Part shown: positions 1 to 10,734 of the stretch, one piece after another
Numbering within the stretch: the first letter of the stretch is position 1
How the letters are laid out: the number at the start of each line of letters is the position of its first letter
DNA from: Paraclostridium bifermentans
GTDB taxonomy: Bacteria; Bacillota; Clostridia; Peptostreptococcales; Peptostreptococcaceae
Assembly (NCBI RefSeq): GCF_019916025.1
Contig: NZ_CP079737.1
Coordinates: 1 to 64,000 of the forward strand
Direction of reading: 5' to 3'
Length of the DNA: 64,000 bases
The notes under the pieces: model-generated
The model's input: the letters and a program-made list of their open reading frames with translations, nothing else
What the model was told of the DNA's origin: nothing
The model's database searches: none
Position numbers and translations under genes: made by a program

Positions 1-1329
1 ATGGATATAGTTTCTTTATGGGAAAAAACTCTACAACTTATAAAAGGCGAGTTATCACCCCCAAGTTTTAATGCTTTCTTTAAGCAAATAAAACCATTAC
101 AAATACAATCAAATACTTTAATATTATTAGTTCCAAATGATTTTACAAAAGGAATACTTGAAGATAGATACTTAAATCTAATAGAAAGCTCTGTAAATCA
201 ACTTTCATTAAAAAAACATAATATCAAATTTGTTTTAAGCGAAAATGAAGTAAAAGGTTTAGATAAAGACCAACAACTAGATGATGATACAAAGATAAGA
301 AAAAAATATCCAAATCTAAATCCTAAATATACTTTTGACACATTTGTTATTGGAAATAGTAACCGTTTTGCTCATGCAGCTTGTGTTGCTGTAGCTGAAG
401 CTCCTGCAAGAGCTTACAACCCATTATTTTTATACGGTGGCGTTGGACTTGGAAAAACACATCTTATGCATGCAATCGGGCATCATATAATGGAACAAAA
501 AAAAGATCCGAAGGTAGTTTACGTATCATCTGAAAAATTTACAAACGAGCTTATAAACTCAATTAAAGATGACAGAAATGAAGAATTTAGAAATAAATAT
601 AGAAATGTAGATGTCCTTTTAATAGATGATATTCAATTTATTGCAGGAAAAGAAAGAACTCAAGAAGAGTTTTTCCATACATTTAATTCATTACATGAAG
701 CAAACAAACAAATAATAATATCTAGTGATAGACCTCCTAAAGAAATACCTACTTTAGAAGATAGACTTCGTTCAAGATTTGAAATGGGGCTTATAACTGA
801 TATTCAAGCTCCAGATTTTGAAACTAGAATGGCTATATTAAGAAAAAAAGCTCAAATGGAAGATATAGATGTTCCTAATGAAGTTACAGTATACATAGCA
901 AAAAATATTAAATCGAATATAAGAGAATTAGAAGGCGCGCTTACGAGAGTTGTTGCTTATAGTTCCCTTACTAATAGAACTATATCTTTTGAATTAGCCT
1001 CTGAAGCTTTAAAAGACATCATTACTACTTCTAAGCATGAAGAAATTACAGTAAATAGGATAAAAGAAAAAGTTTCTGCTGTATTTTCTTTAAAAATGGA
1101 AGACTTTAATTCTAAAAAGAGAACTAGATCTATTTCTTACCCTAGACAAGTTGCAATGTACTTATCAAGAGAACTTACCGATTTATCTTTACCTAAAATA
1201 GGTGAGGAGTTTGGAGGAAGAGATCATACTACTGTAATACATGCTCATGATAAAATTGCTAAGGATATTGAGAATAACGAAGATTTTAAAGAAAAAGTAA
1301 ACAAAATAATACTAGATTTAAAGGGTTAA
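1..1329 (+). CDS. dnaA: Chromosomal replication initiator protein DnaA
   Basis: This AAA+ ATPase binds DnaA boxes in oriC, melts the origin and loads the replicative helicase. The 442-residue length is normal for the family. Domain I occupies about residues 1-80 and a short charged linker follows. The AAA+ core has Walker A GGVGLGKT at 146-153 and Walker B LLIDDIQF near 206-213. The C-terminal DNA-binding domain carries the signature [15 protein letters not shown] near residues 408-422. The window begins on its ATG, so its promoter and ribosome-binding site lie outside. A hairpin with a T-rich tail and an origin follow the stop codon, and dnaN comes next. Confidence 0.99.
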   Translation: MDIVSLWEKTLQLIKGELSPPSFNAFFKQIKPLQIQSNTLILLVPNDFTKGILEDRYLNLIESSVNQLSLKKHNIKFVLSENEVKGLDKDQQLDDDTKIRKKYPNLNPKYTFDTFVIGNSNRFAHAACVAVAEAPARAYNPLFLYGGVGLGKTHLMHAIGHHIMEQKKDPKVVYVSSEKFTNELINSIKDDRNEEFRNKYRNVDVLLIDDIQFIAGKERTQEEFFHTFNSLHEANKQIIISSDRPPKEIPTLEDRLRSRFEMGLITDIQAPDFETRMAILRKKAQMEDIDVPNEVTVYIAKNIKSNIRELEGALTRVVAYSSLTNRTISFELASEALKDIITTSKHEEITVNRIKEKVSAVFSLKMEDFNSKKRTRSISYPRQVAMYLSRELTDLSLPKIGEEFGGRDHTTVIHAHDKIAKDIENNEDFKEKVNKIILDLKG

Positions 1330-1345
1330 CTTATAAACATTTGCA

Positions 1346-1354
1346 TGTGGATAT
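1346..1354 (-). promoter_or_regulatory. DnaA box, one mismatch
   Basis: Read on the - strand this is ATATCCACA, one base from the consensus TTATCCACA. It lies just after the dnaA stop codon. Confidence 0.6.
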
Positions 1355-1420
1355 CACGTTAATTAAATGTGCATATTTTTTTTCTAATAAAATATATACA
1401 ATTTATTCTACAAAAACACA

Positions 1421-1470
1421 CAAAGATATTAACATTTTTTCCACATGTTGATATCTTTGTATTTATTTTG
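1421..1470 (+). terminator. dnaA terminator-like hairpin inside the origin
   Basis: A 14-base inverted repeat (1421-1434 with 1446-1459, one wobble pair) is followed by a T-rich tail. It is placed to end dnaA transcripts before they reach the unwinding region. Its loop contains TTTTCCACA (1437-1445), a one-mismatch DnaA box. Confidence 0.55.
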
Positions 1471-1480
1471 ATTGAGATAC

Positions 1481-1498
1481 TTATCCACATTATGCACA
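1481..1498 (+). promoter_or_regulatory. Two abutting DnaA boxes of the basal origin unit
   Basis: TTATCCACA (1481-1489) is perfect consensus. It is followed without a gap by TTATGCACA (1490-1498), which fits TTATNCACA. Both point toward the DnaA-trio, the orientation needed for DnaA filament growth on the melted strand. Confidence 0.95.
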
Positions 1499-1502
1499 GC
1501 AC

Positions 1503-1520
1503 CTACTATTATTACTACTA
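1503..1520 (+). promoter_or_regulatory. DnaA-trio element
   Basis: Six consecutive triplets (CTA, CTA, TTA, TTA, CTA, CTA) start four bases after the DnaA boxes. Read on the other strand they are TAG/TAA repeats, as in the Bacillus subtilis DnaA-trio that guides DnaA onto single-stranded DNA. The A/T-only stretch from 1521 is the likely first melted region. Confidence 0.88.
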
Positions 1521-1560
1521 TTTTTTCTTATTTATTTTTATATAAAACAAGTCAAGGAGG

Positions 1561-1569
1561 TTATCCACA
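1561..1569 (+). promoter_or_regulatory. DnaA box between the dnaN ribosome-binding site and start codon
   Basis: A perfect TTATCCACA fills the whole space between AAGGAGG (1554-1560) and the dnaN ATG at 1570. Bound DnaA could affect dnaN transcription or mark the origin edge; that role is inference. Confidence 0.85.
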
Positions 1570-2679
1570 ATGAAGATAATTTGTAATCAAAAAATACTAG
1601 CACATAAAATAAGCATTGTTCAAAAAGCTATTAATGGAAAAACAACTTTAGAACTTTTAAAAGGGATATTATTAACAGCTAAAGAAGGAACTTTAAATTT
1701 AACAGGATATGATTTAGAAATAGGAATAGACACTCACATACAAGCTGAAATTGTAGAAGAAGGGGAAATAGTAATAAATGCTCGTTTATTTGGAGATATA
1801 ATAAGAAAATTACCAGATACTTTTGTTGAAATAGAAACAGATTCTGATAACAATGTATACATAAATTGTTTAAACTCAAGATTTAAAATAAAAGGAGATT
1901 CAGCTGTTGAATATCCAAGATTACCAGATGTAAACGAAAATGACTTATACAATATTCCTCAAGATTTACTAAAAAATATGATAAAACAAACAGTTTTTGC
2001 AATATCTCAAGATCAAACAAAACCAATATTAATGGGAGAGTTATTAGAAATTGTTGGTGGAAATATAAGCTTGGTTGCAATAGATGGATATAGATTAGCT
2101 GTAAGATCTAGTGAAATTGATAATATGAGTAATAATACAAAAGTTATTATCCCTGGAAAAACACTTCATGATGTAAATGGACTACTTTCATCTGAAGATG
2201 ATGCTGTTCAATTAGGATTTGATGAAAAAAATGCTATATTTATAATCAATGAAACTAAAATTATAACTAGACTGTTAGATGGAGAATTTATAGATTATAA
2301 AAAACTCCTACCTAGAGAATATGGAGTTAGAGCAAAAGTTAATACAAAAGAATTATTAAATAGTATAGAAAGAGCTTCACTATTATCTCAGTCAGAGAAA
2401 AATAATTTAATAAAATTATCAATAAGAGATAATTCGATAGCAATAACTTCTAATACTGAAAAAGGAAATGTTTATGAAGAGGTTTCTATAGAACTAGAAG
2501 GAGATTATTTAGACATAGCTTTTAATTCAAGATATTTCTTAGATGCTTTAAAAGTTATAGATAGCGAGGAAATATTTATAGAATTCACTACAAATGTAAA
2601 TCCATGTATAATAAAACCTGTAGATGGAACAAAATATACATACTTATTACTTCCTGTAAGAATATCGTCTAATATATAG
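1570..2679 (+). CDS. dnaN: DNA polymerase III subunit beta (sliding clamp)
   Basis: The clamp forms a ring dimer on DNA and tethers the replicative polymerase and many repair enzymes. The protein has 369 residues, the family's usual size, and three repeated clamp domains. It ends with the expected PVRI-type C-terminus (LLPVRISSNI). The start is fixed by a strong AAGGAGG at 1554-1560, with a DnaA box as the spacer. It lies immediately right of the origin, the standard position, and a clear intrinsic terminator follows it. Confidence 0.98.
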   Translation: MKIICNQKILAHKISIVQKAINGKTTLELLKGILLTAKEGTLNLTGYDLEIGIDTHIQAEIVEEGEIVINARLFGDIIRKLPDTFVEIETDSDNNVYINCLNSRFKIKGDSAVEYPRLPDVNENDLYNIPQDLLKNMIKQTVFAISQDQTKPILMGELLEIVGGNISLVAIDGYRLAVRSSEIDNMSNNTKVIIPGKTLHDVNGLLSSEDDAVQLGFDEKNAIFIINETKIITRLLDGEFIDYKKLLPREYGVRAKVNTKELLNSIERASLLSQSEKNNLIKLSIRDNSIAITSNTEKGNVYEEVSIELEGDYLDIAFNSRYFLDALKVIDSEEIFIEFTTNVNPCIIKPVDGTKYTYLLLPVRISSNI

Positions 2680-2689
2680 ATTAAAATTA

Positions 2690-2716
2690 AACCCAACTGA
2701 AAAAGTTGGGTTTTTA
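2690..2716 (+). terminator. Intrinsic terminator after dnaN
   Basis: Stem ACCCAACT (2691-2698) pairs with AGTTGGGT (2704-2711) and runs into TTTTT. Confidence 0.9.
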
Positions 2717-2804
2717 TGATATAATATATTTTTGAATATATGTTAAAACTTAAGATAATAAATTAAATTAATATATATTTGCTATAATAAAAGGAGGAAG
2801 AAAA

Positions 2805-3011
2805 ATGATAGAAATCACTATAGATTCTGAATTCATAAAATTAGATCAATTCTTAAAACTAGCTGATATTGCATCTACAGGTGGACATGCTAAATTTTTA
2901 ATTCAAGAAGGTCTAGTAAAGGTTAACGGAGAAATAGAAACTAGAAGAGGAAAAAAATTAAGATCTAATGATATAGTAGAAGTTGAAGGCAATACGATAA
3001 AAATACTATAA
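2805..3011 (+). CDS. yaaA: YaaA-type S4-domain RNA-binding protein
   Basis: This 68-residue protein consists almost entirely of one S4 RNA-binding fold. It has the typical pattern IKLDQFLKLADIASTGGHAK, then a VKVNGEIETRRGKKL strand-loop. YaaA proteins of this kind sit between dnaN and recF in most Firmicutes and are linked to ribosome assembly; the precise role is not known. AAGGAGGAAG before the ATG is a strong ribosome-binding site. It probably starts the recF-gyrB-gyrA transcript, since only 14 bases separate it from recF. Confidence 0.93.
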   Translation: MIEITIDSEFIKLDQFLKLADIASTGGHAKFLIQEGLVKVNGEIETRRGKKLRSNDIVEVEGNTIKIL

Positions 3012-3025
3012 AAGGGGTGCCCTTT

Positions 3026-4144
3026 GTGTATTTAAAAGGCTTAAATTTAATCAATTTTAGAAATTATGAAGCTCTTTATTTAGAGTTTAATCCCAAGATA
3101 AATTTACTTATAGGTAAAAATGGACAAGGAAAAACAAATATTGTAGAAGCGATTTACTTATTATCATTTGGAAAGTCTTTTAGAACAAGTAAAGATAAAG
3201 AAATGATTAGATTTGATAGTGAAAATTTATATATAGGTGGAAATTTCACAAAATATAACAGAAATAGTCTAATAGAAATTGGAATTGGTAAAAATAATAA
3301 AAAGGGAATTAAAATTAATAAAATAAGCATAGAAAAAATATATGAATTATTAGGAAATCTAAATGTAGTTATTTTTTCTCCTGAAGATTTAAGGTTAGTC
3401 AAAGAAGGGCCTAAAGAAAGAAGGTCTTTTATAGATAAAGAAATAAGTCAAATTATGCCTAAATATTATAATTACCTTACAAATTACAATAAAATACTAT
3501 TTCAGAGAAATAAATTACTAAAAAGTAACTATGTCGACATAAATTTAATAGAGGTTTATGACGAGAGTTTGGCGAAGTATGGTAGTTATATATATATTTT
3601 AAGAAGAGATTTTATAAAAAAAATTGCATCTATATCAAGTGAAATGCATAAAAATCTTACTAATAATTTAGAAGATTTATCAATAAAGTACAAAAATCAA
3701 TTAAATATTAATGATGAAGACACTGTAAACACTGTGTATGAAAGATTTATTGAAAAACTTAAATCTGGACATCAGCATGATATAGAAACTAGAACTACTA
3801 GATATGGAGTCCATAAAGATGATTTATCAATTTATATAAATGAGCTAGATGTTAGACTATATGGATCCCAAGGTCAACAAAGAACAGCATCTATTTCATT
3901 AAAGCTTTCAGAAATAGAGTTGATAAAAAATGAGGTAGGAGAGTATCCCATTTTGTTATTGGATGACATTTTCAGTGAATTAGATGAGACTAGACAAAAA
4001 CTTTTAGTTGATAATTTAGATAAAGTTCAAATGTTTATAACGACAGCTGAAGCTTCTCATAAAAAAATATTTAGAACTGAAAATACTACTATTTTCAACA
4101 TTGAAAAAGGAAATGTAATTAGTATAGAGAATGGAGGAAACTAG
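3026..4144 (+). CDS. recF: DNA replication and repair protein RecF
   Basis: RecF is an SMC-like ABC ATPase that works with RecO and RecR to load RecA at gaps. From the start chosen here the protein has 372 residues. It has Walker A GKNGQGKT at 30-37, the ABC-type signature YGSQGQQRT, and Walker B LLLDDIFSELDE. An in-frame GTG at 3017 is nine bases upstream, but it overlaps the only ribosome-binding site (AAAGGGG, 3011-3017). The GTG at 3026 has proper spacing and gives the family's usual N-terminus MYLKGLNL. The stop codon abuts the gyrB ATG, so the two genes are probably translationally coupled. Confidence 0.97.
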   Translation: MYLKGLNLINFRNYEALYLEFNPKINLLIGKNGQGKTNIVEAIYLLSFGKSFRTSKDKEMIRFDSENLYIGGNFTKYNRNSLIEIGIGKNNKKGIKINKISIEKIYELLGNLNVVIFSPEDLRLVKEGPKERRSFIDKEISQIMPKYYNYLTNYNKILFQRNKLLKSNYVDINLIEVYDESLAKYGSYIYILRRDFIKKIASISSEMHKNLTNNLEDLSIKYKNQLNINDEDTVNTVYERFIEKLKSGHQHDIETRTTRYGVHKDDLSIYINELDVRLYGSQGQQRTASISLKLSEIELIKNEVGEYPILLLDDIFSELDETRQKLLVDNLDKVQMFITTAEASHKKIFRTENTTIFNIEKGNVISIENGGN

Positions 4145-6046
<1,902 letters not shown>

Positions 6047-6064
6047 GAGAGGGGATGAGTGTTA

Positions 6065-8488
6065 ATGGATGAAAATAATAGAATACTCCCTATTGAAATA
6101 GGTCACGAAATGAAAAAATCGTATATTGATTATGCGATGAGTGTTATAGCTGGACGTGCCCTACCAGATGTAAGAGATGGACTTAAACCAGTTCATAGAA
6201 GAATATTATACTCAATGAGTGAATTAAATTTAACACCAGATAAACCATATAGAAAGTCTGCCCGTATTGTTGGGGACGTTCTAGGTAAGTATCACCCACA
6301 TGGAGATACTGCTGTTTACTTTGCAATGGTAAGAATGGCACAAGATTTCTCTACTAGAGGTCTTTTAGTTGATGGACATGGTAACTTTGGTTCTGTCGAT
6401 GGAGATTCACCAGCTGCAATGCGTTATACTGAAGCTAGAATGAGTAAATTAGCTCTTGAATTATTAAGAGATATAGATAAAGAGACAGTAGACTTTACAC
6501 CAAACTTTGATGAATCTTTAAAAGAGCCATCAGTTTTACCATCTAGATTCCCTAACCTTTTAGTTAATGGATCTAATGGTATAGCAGTTGGTATGGCAAC
6601 ATCTATACCACCTCATAACTTAGGTGAAGTAATTGATGCTACAATACACCTTATAGATAATGAGGATTGCAGTATTGAAGATTTAATTCAATTTGTACAA
6701 GGTCCAGATTTCCCAACTGCTGCAATAATAATGGGTAAAGAAAATATAGCTGAGGCCTACAGAACAGGAAGAGGTAAAGTTAAAGTAAGAGCTAGAGCAT
6801 ACATAGAAGAGCTAGCTAAAGGAAAGCAACAAATAGTTGTAACTGAAATACCATACCAAGTAAATAAAGCTAAGTTAGTTGAAAAAATAGCTGAATTAGT
6901 TAAAGATAAGAAAGTTGAAGGAATCTCTGATTTAAGAGATGAGAGTAACAGAGATGGTATGAGAGTAGTTATAGAGCTTAAGAGAGATGCAAATGCAAAC
7001 ATAGTTTTAAATAAGCTTTATAAACATTCTCAGATGGAAGATACATTCAGTATAATAATGCTAGCATTAGTAAATGGAGAGCCTAAAGTTTTAAATTTAA
7101 AACAAGTTTTATATCACTATGTTCAACATCAAAAGGATGTAGTAACTAGAAGAATTAAGTTTGATTTAAATAAAGCTGAAGCAAGAGCTCATATACTAGA
7201 AGGATTGAGAATAGCCTTAGATAACCTAGATGAAGTTATAAAACTTATAAGAGCATCTAAAACTACTCAAGAAGCTAAGGAAGGTTTAATTAATAGATTT
7301 AATCTTTCTGATTTGCAAGCTCAAGCAATACTTGATATGAAACTTCAAAGACTTACAGGGTTAGAAAGAGATAAGATAGAAGCTGAATATGAAGAATTAC
7401 TTAAAAAGATAAATAGATTAAGAGAAATTTTAAGTGATGAAAGACTTCTTATGAATGTTATAAAACAAGAATTAACTATAATAAAAGAAAACTACTCAGA
7501 TGATAGAAGAACTGAAATAAAACATGCTGAAGGCGAAATAGACATGAGAGATCTTATAGAAAATGAGGAAGTAGCAGTAACTCTAACTCATTTTGGATAC
7601 ATAAAGAGAATGCCTATAGATACATATAAGAGCCAAAACAGAGGTGGAAGAGGTATTTCAGCTCTTACTACAAGAGAAGAAGACTTTATAAAAGAGTTAA
7701 TAACGACTCATACACATAGTAGATTATTATTCTTTACAAACAAAGGTAGAGTTTATAGATTAAATGCATATGAAATTCCAGAAGCTAAGAGACAAGCTAA
7801 AGGAACAGCTATAGTTAACTTATTACAGTTAAATAGTGATGAAAAAATTGCTACTATGATATCTATAGACGATAATAGCGAATCAGAATTCTTATTATTA
7901 ACTACTAAAAAAGGAATAGTTAAGAAGACTAAGCGTGAAGAATTTAAAAATATAAACAAATCAGGTCTAATAGCAATAGGTTTAAGAGAAGATGATGAAC
8001 TTATTGGAGTTAAAGTGACTGATGGTAGTGAAGATGTTATATTAGTTACTCAAGGTGGTATGTCTATAAGATTTAATGAAAATGATATAAGACATATGGG
8101 AAGAACTGCTATGGGTGTTAAGGGTATAACTTTAAGTAATAATGATAAAGTTGTATCGATGAACCTTTGCAGTGAAGGAACTGAATTGTTAGTTGTCAGT
8201 GGCAATGGTTTTGGAAAAAGAACATCAATAGAAGAATATAGATCTCAAATAAGAGCAGGTAAAGGTATAAAGACTTATAATATAAACGATAAAACAGGCG
8301 AGATTGTCGGAGCTCAAATGGTTAATGAAGATGATGAGATGATGATCATAAATTCAAATGGAGTATTAATAAGACTTAGAGTAAATGAAATATCTTTATT
8401 TGGAAGAGTTACTAGTGGTGTTAAGCTAATGAAAACTGATGATGAAGTTAATGTAGTTTCAATTGCAAAGATAGAGATGGAAGAATAG
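6065..8488 (+). CDS. gyrA: DNA gyrase subunit A
   Basis: GyrA cuts and reseals the DNA gate and wraps DNA through its C-terminal beta-pinwheel. The active-site Tyr is in AAMRYTEAR (residue 121) and the GyrA box QNRGGRG marks the pinwheel, so this is gyrase rather than topoisomerase IV. The ATG at 6065 gives 807 residues and places the quinolone-pocket Thr at 82, matching Clostridioides numbering. A GTG at 6059 would add two residues. The second quinolone-pocket position, normally Asp or Glu, is Phe86. The gene ends inside an intrinsic terminator. Confidence 0.98.
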   Translation: MDENNRILPIEIGHEMKKSYIDYAMSVIAGRALPDVRDGLKPVHRRILYSMSELNLTPDKPYRKSARIVGDVLGKYHPHGDTAVYFAMVRMAQDFSTRGLLVDGHGNFGSVDGDSPAAMRYTEARMSKLALELLRDIDKETVDFTPNFDESLKEPSVLPSRFPNLLVNGSNGIAVGMATSIPPHNLGEVIDATIHLIDNEDCSIEDLIQFVQGPDFPTAAIIMGKENIAEAYRTGRGKVKVRARAYIEELAKGKQQIVVTEIPYQVNKAKLVEKIAELVKDKKVEGISDLRDESNRDGMRVVIELKRDANANIVLNKLYKHSQMEDTFSIIMLALVNGEPKVLNLKQVLYHYVQHQKDVVTRRIKFDLNKAEARAHILEGLRIALDNLDEVIKLIRASKTTQEAKEGLINRFNLSDLQAQAILDMKLQRLTGLERDKIEAEYEELLKKINRLREILSDERLLMNVIKQELTIIKENYSDDRRTEIKHAEGEIDMRDLIENEEVAVTLTHFGYIKRMPIDTYKSQNRGGRGISALTTREEDFIKELITTHTHSRLLFFTNKGRVYRLNAYEIPEAKRQAKGTAIVNLLQLNSDEKIATMISIDDNSESEFLLLTTKKGIVKKTKREEFKNINKSGLIAIGLREDDELIGVKVTDGSEDVILVTQGGMSIRFNENDIRHMGRTAMGVKGITLSNNDKVVSMNLCSEGTELLVVSGNGFGKRTSIEEYRSQIRAGKGIKTYNINDKTGEIVGAQMVNEDDEMMIINSNGVLIRLRVNEISLFGRVTSGVKLMKTDDEVNVVSIAKIEMEE

Positions 8489-8511
8489 GGTATACAAACC
8501 CTATTCTTTTT
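8483..8511 (+). terminator. Intrinsic terminator overlapping the gyrA stop
   Basis: Stem GAATAGGGT (8483-8491) pairs with ACCCTATTC (8498-8506) and is followed by TTTTTG. The gyrA stop codon lies in the left arm. Confidence 0.88.
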
Positions 8512-8563
8512 GCATAATTATATATATAATATTTATATAAAGTAAGAAAGGAGTATTAATATT

Positions 8564-8845
8564 ATGAGTAAAAATAAGGGAAAAGTTTTTTTACTAGGAT
8601 CGATAATAGGATTTTTACTTGGTATATTTTTAGCACCTAAAAAAGGTTCTGAGTTAAGAAAAGAAGCTAAGGATAAGATGGAAGAAATAAAAGAAAATCC
8701 TAGAGAAGTTTTAGATGGGACGATTCAAACTGTAAAAGACAAGATTACAACTATAGTTGACGATTGTGATGTTAACGATATAAACATAGTTGAAGATGAA
8801 ATAATAATAAGTAAGACTTTTGAAGATGAGGGAGATAATGTATAA
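8564..8845 (+). CDS. YtxH-family small membrane protein
   Basis: This is a 93-residue protein. A single hydrophobic segment (about residues 8-26, with GSIIGFLLGIFLAPKKG) is followed by a charged helical region (SELRKEAKDKMEEIKENP). That pattern is the YtxH domain, whose members are often general-stress proteins of unknown biochemistry. AAAGGAG precedes the ATG. Its stop overlaps the start of the next gene (TAATG), and both lead into rsbV-rsbW-sigB. Co-expression with the stress sigma factor is inferred from this layout. Confidence 0.8.
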   Translation: MSKNKGKVFLLGSIIGFLLGIFLAPKKGSELRKEAKDKMEEIKENPREVLDGTIQTVKDKITTIVDDCDVNDINIVEDEIIISKTFEDEGDNV

Positions 8846-9102
8846 TGGATGCAGTAGGATGGCAGATAGGAGCTATTTTATTTGGTGTGTCAGTACTAAT
8901 AATTGCTATATACCTAGCAAAGCTAATAAATAGTACAACTAAAGTTGTTGAAAAAGCATACAAGATAGTAGATTATAACGAAAGACATATACATGACACT
9001 ATAGAAAATGTTGCAGCAATTACAAAAAGTACAGAAGATATTGTTAGTTTAGCTAGTGGTGTAACTAATATAACTAAAGCATTTAGATTTTTTAAAAAGT
9101 AA
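8845..9102 (+). CDS. DUF948-like small membrane protein
   Basis: This 85-residue protein has one N-terminal transmembrane helix (about 8-28, IGAILFGVSVLIIAIYLAKLI). An amphipathic, coiled-coil-like tail follows, the usual look of DUF948 proteins. YtxH and DUF948 genes are frequently paired in Firmicutes. The ATG overlaps the preceding stop by one base, implying translational coupling, and rsbV starts 15 bases downstream. Function is unknown; envelope stress is a guess from the neighbours. Confidence 0.75.
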   Translation: MDAVGWQIGAILFGVSVLIIAIYLAKLINSTTKVVEKAYKIVDYNERHIHDTIENVAAITKSTEDIVSLASGVTNITKAFRFFKK

Positions 9103-9117
9103 TAAGGAGGTAGTACG

Positions 9118-9429
9118 ATGTCTGTAAATATAGAGTCGAAACTAGATAATAATTTTTGGAATGTAGATATAAATGGAGAGTTAGATGTAGCTGGAGCTGA
9201 TAAAGTAAAAACACATTTAAACAGCTTAATAGAAGAACAACCAGTAGACATAAAAATGGATTTTACTAACCTAGAATACATAGATTCAACAGGATTAGGA
9301 GCATTAATAGGAGTATTAAAAAGATTAAAAGTTAATGATAAGGATATATATGTATTAAATGCTAGAAAAAATGTTAAGAAAATTTTCAGTATAACAGGTC
9401 TAGACAAAATATTTAAAGTGGAGGGATAA
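9118..9429 (+). CDS. rsbV: Anti-sigma factor antagonist RsbV (STAS domain)
   Basis: This 103-residue STAS-domain protein binds the anti-sigma kinase RsbW and frees the sigma factor when unphosphorylated. The phosphorylation site is visible as Ser57 in YIDSTGLGA. AAGGAGG lies before the ATG. The gene is followed after three bases by rsbW and then sigB, the standard partner-switching cassette. No phosphatase of the RsbU, RsbP or RsbZ type is encoded within the window, so the input signal enters from elsewhere. Confidence 0.94.
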   Translation: MSVNIESKLDNNFWNVDINGELDVAGADKVKTHLNSLIEEQPVDIKMDFTNLEYIDSTGLGALIGVLKRLKVNDKDIYVLNARKNVKKIFSITGLDKIFKVEG

Positions 9430-9432
9430 GTT

Positions 9433-9840
9433 TTGGATTTAGAAACTATAAAAATGGAAGTTACATCTAATCCAGAATATGTAAGCATTATAAGATTAAC
9501 AGTTTCTGGAATAGCAAATAAAATTGGATTTTCTTTAGATGATATCGAAGATATAAAAGTAGCAGTATCAGAAGCATGTACAAATGCTATAAAGCATAGT
9601 TTAGATGATAAATTTTTAGTTCAATTTTCTGTATTAGAAAATGGATTAACAATAGAAGTAGAGGACAAAGGAACAGGATATGATGTAGAATCTCTACAAG
9701 AGCCAGATTTAACAAACCCAAAAGAAAGCGGATTAGGTTTATTCATAATAAAGACATTAATGGATGAGGTAAGCACTATATCTAATAGCGATGTTGGGAC
9801 TAGAGTTAAAATGACTAAATATTTAGGAGTTGGTATTTAA
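9433..9840 (+). CDS. rsbW: Anti-sigma B factor / serine kinase RsbW
   Basis: RsbW is a GHKL-fold protein that either sequesters sigma B or phosphorylates RsbV. Of its 135 residues, the N-box region (AVSEACTNAIKHS) and the G-box (KESGLGLFIIKTLMD) form the ATP site. The start is TTG at 9433 with GGAGGG seven bases upstream; no better ATG is available. Its stop overlaps the sigB ATG (TAATG), which keeps anti-sigma and sigma factor synthesis balanced. Confidence 0.94.
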   Translation: MDLETIKMEVTSNPEYVSIIRLTVSGIANKIGFSLDDIEDIKVAVSEACTNAIKHSLDDKFLVQFSVLENGLTIEVEDKGTGYDVESLQEPDLTNPKESGLGLFIIKTLMDEVSTISNSDVGTRVKMTKYLGVGI

Positions 9841-10613
9841 TGAAGAATGTAGCTAATGCTACAAGCTATATGGATATGGAAACCAAAGAGCTGTTTAAAA
9901 TATATAGCAATGACAAAAACGTAGAAATAAGAAATATTCTGATAGAGAGACATATGTATTTAGCTAATATACTAGCTAAAAAATATATTAATAAAGGTGT
10001 TGAATTTGATGATATTTTTCAAGTTGCATCTTTAGCTTTAATATATGCAATAGATAGATATGATATTGAAAAAGGATATGAGTTTTCAAGTTTTGCAACA
10101 CCTACTATAATAGGGGAAATTAAGAAATATTTTAGAGATAAAGTTTGGACAGTAAAAGTACCAAGAAGAATTCAAGAATTAAGCAAAAAGATAAGTGAAG
10201 CTAAGTTATTCTTAGAGCAAAAAAACAAACAAAGTCCAAAAGCTATAGATATAGCAAATTACTTAGACTGTACAGAAGAAGAAGTACTAGAGGCAATAGA
10301 AGCATCATATGGATATCAACCTATGTCTTTAGATGCATCTAGTAATGATGATTCAGATGATAAGGAAATAACATTAAAAGATAAAGTTGGACAAGAAGAA
10401 AATAGTTTTGGAAATATAGAAAATATGGACTTTATTAATAAGTTTATAGAATCTCTAAATGAATTAGAGGTTAAGATATTTAAAGATAGATTCTTCTTGG
10501 ATAAAACACAATCAATTATAGCAAAAGAGTTGGAAATATCACAAATGACAGTATCAAGACTAGAAAGAAAAATCATAGAAAAGTTAAAGAAAGAATATGA
10601 GAAAAACTCATAA
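9840..10613 (+). CDS. sigB: RNA polymerase sigma factor SigB
   Basis: This 257-residue sigma-70 family member belongs to the SigB/SigF/SigG group. Region 2 contains the core-binding and -10 recognition helices (FDDIFQVASLALIYAIDRYD, then SSFATPTIIGEIKKYFRD). Regions 3 and 4 follow, with the helix-turn-helix near the C-terminus (SIIAKELEISQMTVSRLERK). Linkage to rsbV and rsbW identifies it as the general-stress sigma factor rather than a sporulation one. No hairpin terminator separates it from the rrnA promoter 34 bases downstream. Confidence 0.94.
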   Translation: MKNVANATSYMDMETKELFKIYSNDKNVEIRNILIERHMYLANILAKKYINKGVEFDDIFQVASLALIYAIDRYDIEKGYEFSSFATPTIIGEIKKYFRDKVWTVKVPRRIQELSKKISEAKLFLEQKNKQSPKAIDIANYLDCTEEEVLEAIEASYGYQPMSLDASSNDDSDDKEITLKDKVGQEENSFGNIENMDFINKFIESLNELEVKIFKDRFFLDKTQSIIAKELEISQMTVSRLERKIIEKLKKEYEKNS

Positions 10614-10646
10614 AAATAAAAAATAAAATAAAATTTTAAAAAACTG

Positions 10647-10675
10647 TTGACTTACTGTTTAATTCATAGTATAGT
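10647..10675 (+). promoter_or_regulatory. rrnA promoter
   Basis: -35 TTGACT (10647-10652), a 17-base spacer and -10 TATAGT (10670-10675). The spacer and -35 differ from the shared promoter of rrnB-D, while the -10 and start region are the same. Confidence 0.85.
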
Positions 10676-10718
10676 ATTACTTGTCCTTAAGAAAAGGGCA
10701 AAACAAAAATGAACTTTG

Positions 10719-10734
10719 AAAATTAAACAGTAGG
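10719..10734 (+). other. 5' arm of the 16S processing stem (rrnA)
   Basis: These 16 bases are perfectly complementary to 12347-12362 just after the 16S gene, so 16S rRNA would be looped out on a long stem. Such stems are RNase III substrates. The same pair occurs in the other three operons, for example 24911-24926 with 26539-26554 in rrnB. Confidence 0.75.

Larger units (their letters stand above)
1330..1569. other. oriC: Replication origin oriC between dnaA and dnaN
   Basis: This 240-base spacer holds the elements of a bacterial origin in their usual order. Two abutting DnaA boxes (1481-1489 and 1490-1498) are followed by a short GC-containing step, six DnaA-trio triplets (1503-1520) and an almost pure A/T stretch (1521-1550). 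Further boxes lie at 1346-1354 (reverse) and 1561-1569. The arrangement matches the basal unwinding system known from Bacillus subtilis. A second box cluster upstream of dnaA is common in Firmicutes but would lie outside the window. Confidence 0.93.

Noticed and set aside
3017-3025. GTG at 3017 as the recF start
   Set aside because: It overlaps the only ribosome-binding site; GTG at 3026 has correct spacing and the family's usual N-terminus.
9102-9488. 171-residue - strand open frame over rsbV
   Set aside because: It is a shadow of rsbV and the DUF948 gene, which have ribosome-binding sites and clear family motifs.
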